Below the pieces are notes generated by a model, which made no database searches, was not told where the DNA came from, and saw only the letters and a program-made list of their open reading frames with translations. From contig BMAT01009483.1 of the NCBI GenBank assembly GCA_019649035.1, positions 311,874 to 337,374 of the forward strand: a stretch of DNA of 25,501 nucleotides, read 5' to 3'. Within the stretch, counting starts at the first letter, position 1. The number at the start of each line of letters is the position of its first letter. Made by a program: the position numbers and the translations under genes. This document shows positions 20,086-25,501 of this stretch, piece after piece. The stretch is from Elysia marginata. Its lineage: Eukaryota > Mollusca > Gastropoda > Plakobranchidae.

Positions 20086-20714
20086 TGCTTCTTAGGGAAT
20101 TTGTTGAAAAGTTGGCATGATGGCTGGCATTTTTTAGCGCTAGAACCGTATTTGCGATGGTACCAGCATAAGGATTCAACTTTAAGCTCACTACAGGACA
20201 ACGGTGCTGAACAAAGGCTTGCTGTGTGTTGATTCATAGCTAGAAAGAGTTTGTCAGCTTCTAATGCGAGAGCCCTATAGTCAGATGTGGCTGAAGTTGC
20301 TAATGAGGCACGAACTTGATCAGGGAGTTGTCGCATGAAAATTTGTTTGAAGAGGGAGCAAGGCGTGTGGCCACCCAGCAGGCTGAGCATATTGTCCATT
20401 TGCTCTGAAGGTTTGTAATCTCCTAATCCACGTAGGTCTAACAATGTTGAGGCGCGTTCCTCGTCGGTCAGACCGAATGCAGAGATTAAAAACTCTTTTA
20501 AGGCACCGTACTTGTTGCTTGGTGGCGGGGCTGTGAGTAGCGACAGCGCCCGTGTCGCCGTGTTGGTGTCCAGCGCTGCCAGGACATGAAAGTACTTGGT
20601 TTCATCTTGGGTTATGTATGTGAGTGTGAATTGTGCTTCGGTTTGTGCAAACCAAGCAAGTGGACTTGTCACCCAGAAGGTCGGGAGTTTTATAGCGACA
20701 CTTTCCACTGCCAT
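20058..20714 (-). CDS. gag: Gag-like protein of the Ty3/gypsy element
   Basis: 218 residues, uninterrupted. Gag packages the element RNA into cytoplasmic particles. The N-terminal part ([19 protein letters not shown], about residues 13-31) and the central ...[19 protein letters not shown]... resemble the capsid-type Gag of animal gypsy elements. Near the C-terminus [18 protein letters not shown] gives a CxxH...C...C zinc-knuckle-like motif, a variant common in this group rather than CX2CX4HX4C. The ATG at 20714 has a good context (A at -3, G at +4) and lies 135 bases after the 5' LTR. The stop TAA (20058-20060) overlaps pol ATG. The intact frame contrasts with the broken pol downstream. Confidence 0.9.
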   Translation of the reverse strand: MAVESVAIKLPTFWVTSPLAWFAQTEAQFTLTYITQDETKYFHVLAALDTNTATRALSLLTAPPPSNKYGALKEFLISAFGLTDEERASTLLDLRGLGDYKPSEQMDNMLSLLGGHTPCSLFKQIFMRQLPDQVRASLATSATSDYRALALEADKLFLAMNQHTASLCSAPLSCSELKVESLCWYHRKYGSSAKKCQPSCQLFNKFPKKQGNAMAGQQ

Positions 20715-20834
20715 TATACTGGAAAATCTTAGTCCTTTTAAAGGTAAGAAGTAGACTTGAACATAGGTCTAATCTATGTAAACTTGATATTGAAAGTCCA
20801 CAGATCCTAGATAACTTGTAAAACCGTTACAAGT
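20715..20834 (-). other. 5' leader between primer site and gag
   Basis: Short untranslated leader. Directly after the primer site it forms an 8-bp inverted repeat (20834-20827 with 20821-20814, 5-nt loop), similar in position to the hairpins next to retroviral primer sites. Packaging signals cannot be recognised. Confidence 0.6.
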
Positions 20835-20848
20835 CGTCGGGGTCACCA
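20835..20848 (-). promoter_or_regulatory. Primer binding site, tRNA-Trp type
   Basis: One base after the 5' LTR end, in element sense, TGGTGACCCCGACG. It is complementary to CGUCGGGGUCACCA, the 3' end of animal tRNA-Trp as I remember it, which is also the primer of Rous sarcoma virus. The following bases (ACTT) depart from the longer match, giving 14 matched positions. Confidence 0.8.
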
Positions 20849-20849
20849 A

Positions 20850-21108
20850 TTTAGCTGTCTCACAATGAAGAAAACAAAGCCCATAAATCCAAGACAACAA
20901 AATGAATTTAATGAAACTTTGTAAACGGTTACGACATAAAATGCATGAGTGTCCGCCTGCTCCGTAATCCGAGACTGGCAGTGAGTGAACAGACCTTAGC
21001 CTAGTGTGCCACAGCGAAAGATCTCGCTGTGTAGTAGTTGCCTTAGTCCGTAGCCTAGCCGACTGGTAGGCCAGTGCGCTCATACGAAGTCTTACACAGG
21101 CCGCTACA
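20850..21108 (-). repeat. 5' LTR (259 bp)
   Basis: Starts TGTAGCGG and ends GCTAAA in element sense, bordered outside by the GGGG target duplication. It aligns end to end with the 3' LTR. It carries an extra CCTAG and has ATTAAA where the 3' LTR has TTTAAA (element sense, near 20912-20907); ATTAAA is a possible polyadenylation hexamer. An 8-bp inverted repeat (21010-21031) is conserved in both LTRs. No TATA box could be assigned with confidence. Confidence 0.95.
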
Positions 21109-21112
21109 GGGG

Positions 21113-22151
21113 CACAGTTTTGCATTGGTTTGAGTCCTACCTGAAAGGCCGGTCTCAGTCAGTTTTAGTAAATGATATAAGATCATCTCCCCATGTGCTT
21201 GAGTTTGGAGTTCCTCAGGGTTCAGGTTTAGGCCCATTTTTGTACACTATGTATACCCAACCTTTAAAGGCAGTTATTAGGAAGCATGGCTTTACGTACC
21301 ACATGTACGCAGACGACACCCAGTTGTACCGTTCTGTTTTGCCATTTGATATAAACTCTCTGTTTACCAACATTGCTTTATGCATTGAAGATGTTATGAA
21401 CTGGATGAGTGCCAACAAGCTAAAAATGAATGAAGAAAAAACAGAAGTGCTATTGATTGATCCCAAGGATCACTGTAGATCTTTTTCAAGATAGGTATAT
21501 CCAAGTGATGAATGAAAGGGTACTAATCTCAGAGAAAGCTAGGAATCTAGGTATAATCTTTGATTTTAAATTATCTATGAATCATCACATTTCCTACTTA
21601 TGTCAAGTACTTTACCTTGAGGTCAGAAAAATTAGTAAATTATCACAATTTCGTAACATTGACTCATTGAAGACACTTGTTTCGACCTTTGTATTCTCTA
21701 GAATAGACTATTGCAATTCCCTATTTTCTAACTTTAAGTCCAGAGATTTCAGAACCAAGCTGCTCGGCTTATCCTCAAATGTAATAGAAGAGAACATGTT
21801 ACACCCATGCTAAAGAAGCTTCATTGGCTCCCTTTAAGGGCTAGAATTAACTACAAGATTGCTATTCTCTGTCACAAATCTATTCATAAAATCGTGCCAT
21901 CATATGTAAGTTATCTTGTTCAGTTGTATGAACCATCCAGACAACTACGGTCCGCCAATATATTCCTCCTTAAAGTGCCGAAGAAAGGAAGTAAAAAGTT
22001 AGCAGATCGATCCTTTACCCATGTCGCTCCATCCGTCTGGAATTCTCTACCTCAGCCATTGAGAGAAATTTCATCATTGAATGCCTTTAAATCAGGTCTT
22101 AAAACCCACCTGATGCAAGTCAATTACTCGATTTTTTCGATTTCCCTCTGA
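21113..22151 (+). pseudogene. LINE reverse transcriptase, C-terminal part with two frameshifts
   Basis: Resumes the frame broken at 16684: HWFESYLKGRSQSV, then motif B (FGVPQGSGLGPFLY) and the active site MYADDTQLY (YADD at residues 63-66 counting from 21120). After KTEVLLI the coding frame moves by one (around 21455-21490), ending the first frame at a TAG 21492-21494. It continues as ARNLGIIFDFKLS and IDYCNSLFSNF, then returns to the original frame near 21735-21742, where QNQAARLIL and MLKKLHWLPLRARINYK follow. The end, SVWNSLPQPLRE to the stop at 22149-22151, is the usual C-terminus of CR1/L2-type ORF2. Two compensating frameshifts and no other in-frame stop were found. Confidence 0.9.
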
Positions 22152-22313
22152 ACAATATGATAATGAATGAAAGTTTTGTAAGTCTGTCATGAATGGAATG
22201 TACCTTTATAAATGTATGTATTTGCTTTATGTTTGATTCTTATTGTATCGCCGTGGGCCTCAAATTGAGGGAGAGGGCGGGATATAAATAAACTACATTA
22301 TTATTATTATTAT
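22152..22313 (+). other. LINE 3' UTR and ATT-repeat tail
   Basis: About 145 bases of 3' UTR ending GGGCGGGATATAAATAAACTAC, then ATT repeats (22297-22313). CR1/L2-group LINEs end in short microsatellite tails rather than poly(A). It marks the 3' boundary of the insertion. Confidence 0.8.
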
Positions 22314-25300
22314 ATTAAGTTTAAATGTGGTAGAATTAAATTATATATTTGACGATAAGAATATGTCCTGCTTTATTGATGAATCTTAGTAAATAATATT
22401 TAAAAAAGTTTTGATTTTAAAAGCTTTAAATGTAATAAATATAACGAATATAGTCATGGGCTTGAGAATCATAATAAGAGACTGGGAGCCCGATAAACAA
22501 CTACTCGGGTGAGTGCCTAAGTACGCACGAACACGCACACACACACAGCGCCATCTTTGCACACTTACTACGGTTTAGACGACCTGTCTATCATTCTAAC
22601 CCTCAAACTGTGTTTCAAGACAAGGGATGTCTAAAAGGGTTCAATGATCTCTTTAAAATTGATTTGGAAACAAAGGGAAAAAAGTCAAGTAGACCTACTA
22701 CTAGAGCCACAAAACATTTTCCAAACAATAACAGCTGTTTGAATCTCTGCATAGTATTGTTTGAGCACAAAATCGGGCACAGTTGATTAAATTATAAAGT
22801 AAGGACAAGCTTCAATAACAGCACTAAAGACCATTATGAATAATCTAATCAAATACAAGTGGCCCTTCCTGCTACACCCTTTTCTATCTCCTGTTACTTA
22901 ACATGATTTTGGTCTGTTCTGATGCGTTTGACATTGACACGCAAGCTGGTTCATCTCACGCCAGGACTAAACCCATCCATATAGCCAGGGATACTGACAA
23001 AACAATAAGTGTAGCTGTAAAGGCCGACCCCCAAATTTAGTCATTGATTTGATTAGGAGAAAAGTACACACAAATACGGAGGGCAATGAAAATAATTAAT
23101 AATACGAAGTTTCAGCAATAAACATAAATTATGTTTATAATTTTAATTCCTATACATAAAATACTACATTGGAAGACATTCATTATTTCTCACTTTTTTA
23201 CTAATCTGTGCACGATGGTGTACGCGATAACTATTTTATTTCCTTAAATTTAGAATTGCGAATCTCATGTACGTAATCAATTGAATTGTCTTGCTATTAT
23301 GGATGTTCAAAAAAAAAAGAAAAAGAAAAACCAGTGCGTTTTGGTTTTTTATGACTAGAGAAGAAAATCAAAATTAGATAAAAGATCCAAAGGTGTTTCT
23401 TCAACTTCATTTTCGGGCACCAGTTCTTTCGTAAGCAATAAAGAAATAAAACAATCAAAATAAGTGCAGGACAAAATGGTTTAGACTCCTCTATGTACTT
23501 AAATGAAATTTCGTCAGTTTAGTCGAACCTTTTTAATGTTGGACATTCGAGGAGGCGTTCGACTTTTTAATGTGCAAATACTGCTTTTATCAACTGCTGT
23601 AAAGAAGTGTATGACCAATAAGAAATTTTCTACAAGGATAATAAATTTGACTTTTTATAATGGCAAAACCCTTCACTGGTCAAGTTTCGGGGTTTTGTTA
23701 CTTTAAACACTCACCCTATTTATGCTACAGAAGAGGTTATGCGCTTAAAAAGCTTAGACATTGACAAAGAAAGCAAAACATGGCAAATGCTATTTTTAAT
23801 TTGAATTCCGAAGTTTTTTTTAAGCTAGCACACAATACCGTCGCCAAAAGAACGACCATGGGTTTGCAAAGGTGTGAGATTAAATTTCTTGCGACCAATT
23901 CAAAATTCAGAAGTATTCTAAAATTTATTTTTTCTTTGTTTTCCTAATGTATTAAACAAAATACCTAATATCATTCTACCAAAATTATGAAAAACGCATG
24001 CCTTATGGTTGAAAGGCCAAAAAGCTTTATTCGAAATTGAAAACTTTGGAACGTGACAATCAGAAAATCCGACTCATTAAGACCAGTTGCGGGATATGTT
24101 AATAAAAAATCAAATTTTGTGGAGTTTCTTCATTAACGATGTAAGTGTTGATTTTGCGGTTGAAATCAACATCACGTATTGCATAAGACAAACTTCACCA
24201 ACAAAACTTTTTAATTACGGATAAGGTTTTTGAAATAGTAAAACTTGAAGATGGTACCCATGCCATTTAGAATGATGTTGTAAAACTAAAAATGCCTACA
24301 TTAAGGAAGATATAAAAAAGAAGCAAAACATGCCGATCTAGGCAACCTGACTGGGTTCAAAGTTTGAGATTTGAGTCAAGTTTTTTTTCCTCCTAACCGC
24401 AAGAAGCTGAGTTGTCTTGTGCCCTGTGATACGTATAAAAACAAAACAAAAAATCTCTAACAAACTGGCGTGTATATATCGCACGAAATCTACTAAAATG
24501 CTTATAAACACACTACGTAGCTTTTTCAACATATCATTACTACTCAAAACACCATCTGAACTCACAGAGGAGCAGAAGTTGAATCGGTGAATCCATCTGA
24601 ATATTTTACTGGGTATAGCCGGGTACTTAATGAAAGCCTAAGCGAGGTGAGGATATATAAAAAAAAACATCTCTAAAGAGCCTAGTGTCAACCTGCCAAA
24701 CCAGAGTCGCAACCAACTTTGATGAGATCCAGGCGTCTCCCATCGGGCCATTTCAAATAAGAATGCTAACGATTACCACTGCTTTTTTCCAATACCTGGC
24801 AAATAAGAACACAAGAGAAGCAAATTGTACTCTTTAAGAAGGAAATATAACATGAAAAAAAAAACGAAACCTACTAGAGTGGTAACACAAACTGCGAATG
24901 ATCCTACAAGCAGAAACTTTATGTGACAACCTCCCCCCCCCCTAGGTCTAATGAGTGGGAGTTAAGACTAAAAAACCCACTGGGATTACATGACGTAGAA
25001 AATTGTTTGTCAACACTTGCAGGTCAACTGAACCTAGACGCTAAAGTTCTTTTGTTTATACAAAAATGCGCGCCAGCAACCTTTTTTTCTCTACAGTTAT
25101 TACAAGGATTTTCCAGTAAGACACTCAAACAATGGCTGCAGAGATGTCTATAGTGAAATCACCTGGAGGGTAGCAGCTACTACAGAGTAACTTGATTATT
25201 GGGTATCATTTTCTCTTAGACCAGAGCTCTCCATTTTGCTAAACCCCGAGGTGATTAAGTAATGACGCTCCACTCAATTAATTCAACAAATATTACAAAG

Positions 25301-25501
25301 GGTTCTCTTGAATAGTATAACATTTTTGTTGTTAACAAACAAAAACAACAAAAAGCTGGGGAAGTTTTAGCTTTAGATAGAAATCGCTGAATAGAGTTGG
25401 AACACAGTTCAAAATAAACTAAGGCGCTTGTGAATCTTCAACCACCTTTATACATTGGAATGGCTATTGTGAAAAAGGTGGGAAAAGACATGTGTGGATT
25501 C
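22314..25501. other. AT-rich spacer to window end, nothing recognised
   Basis: No gene, RNA or transposon was identified. A short CA run lies at 22533-22546. Open frames at 23503-23706, 24338-24565 and 24923-25153 show no domain or family motif. An 11-bp inverted repeat with a 10-nt loop lies at 25323-25354. Confidence 0.5.
25323..25354. repeat. Perfect 11-bp inverted repeat, 10-nt loop
   Basis: TTTTTGTTGTT (25323-25333) and AACAACAAAAA (25344-25354) are exact reverse complements around AACAAACAAA. No transposon terminus or gene end is recognisable next to it, so its role is unknown and it may be chance in A/T-rich sequence. Confidence 0.6.

Larger units (their letters stand above)
16685..21108 (-). 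mobile_element. Ty3/gypsy LTR retrotransposon, structurally complete, pol inactivated
   Basis: A 4,424-bp element. In its own sense (minus strand) the order is 5' LTR (21108-20850), tRNA-Trp-type primer site (20848-20835), leader, gag (20714-20058), pol (protease, reverse transcriptase, RNase H, integrase; 20058-16967), purine tract and 3' LTR (16939-16685). RT and RNase H precede integrase, which is the Ty3/gypsy order and not Ty1/copia. There is no chromodomain and no env: only 27 bases separate the pol stop from the 3' LTR. The target duplication is GGGG (or AGGGG) at 16680-16684 and 21108-21112. GC content is clearly higher than in the flanking AT-rich DNA. Gag is open; pol carries three in-frame stops and one frameshift, so this copy cannot make its own enzyme. 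Confidence 0.95.
16577..22313 (+). mobile_element. 5'-truncated CR1/L2-group LINE, split by an LTR retrotransposon
   Basis: Non-LTR retrotransposon remnant in two blocks, 16577-16684 and 21113-22313 (about 1.3 kb in total). Block 1 encodes the first catalytic motif of its reverse transcriptase. Block 2 encodes the remaining palm motifs, the C-terminal region, a 3' UTR and an ATT tail. The upstream endonuclease and the N-terminal part of the RT are missing, as is usual for 5'-truncated insertions; an in-frame stop (16572-16574) lies just before the homology. The interruption at 16685-21108 is a separate Ty3/gypsy element. Clade assignment to the CR1/L2/Rex1 group rests on motif style (DLSAAFDTLDHS, LHWLPLRARINYK, WNSLP) and the tail. 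A precise family is not claimed. Confidence 0.85.

Noticed and set aside
24923-25153. 76-codon plus-strand frame
   Set aside because: Follows a C-homopolymer, has no family motif and no supporting context.
1-25501. CRISPR arrays, prokaryotic operons, riboswitches or phage genes
   Set aside because: No regular spacer-repeat arrays, ribosome binding sites or prokaryotic gene density; the retroelement content is animal-type.

Overview
This is non-coding, AT-rich eukaryotic DNA with no recognisable host protein-coding gene. Its identifiable content is repeats and retroelements. A metazoan, most likely a marine mollusc, is suggested by three things: a tRNA-headed SINE whose middle block and GACGTTAAA...-type tail resemble mollusc SINEs as I remember them; a CR1/L2-group LINE with an ATT tail; and abundant long GA microsatellites. 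This is inference, not proof.

Layout. Bases 1-5083 are AT-rich spacer with several GA/GATA/CT arrays and a CAA array. Bases 5084-5408 hold a tRNA-derived SINE bounded by an 11-bp imperfect target-site duplication. A small GC-richer island follows (about 5620-5880), with a 24-bp minisatellite that keeps a 45-codon reading frame open. Bases 5964-15026 are mostly unrecognised spacer, with GA arrays, a divergent 129-bp tandem duplication (7039-7266) and a 20-bp-period direct repeat (7680-7716). Between 15027 and 15719 lie two copies of an unidentified repeat, one carrying a GA microsatellite inside it. At about 16360-16560 there is a possible LINE 3' end on the minus strand.

The main object is a nest of retrotransposons. 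A 5'-truncated CR1/L2-group LINE (plus strand, about 16577-16684 and 21113-22313) is split inside its reverse transcriptase by a complete 4.4-kb Ty3/gypsy LTR retrotransposon (minus strand, 16685-21108). The insertion left a GGGG (or AGGGG) duplication. Removing the element and one copy of the duplication restores the LINE reading frame across the junction. The LTR element has 255/259-bp LTRs that differ by 5 substitutions and 2 indels. It also has a tRNA-Trp-type primer binding site, a polypurine tract, an intact gag and a pol broken by three in-frame stops and one frameshift. There is no room for env.

Gag and pol are joined by a textbook-looking -1 frameshift signal: heptamer GGGAAAC in the gag frame, a 6-nt spacer, then a 12-position stem with one mismatch, whose loop contains the gag stop overlapping the first pol ATG (TAATG). 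This is the most specific functional signal in the window.

From 22314 to the end the sequence is unrecognised AT-rich spacer. The single ambiguous base (n at 11887) lies inside a GA array.
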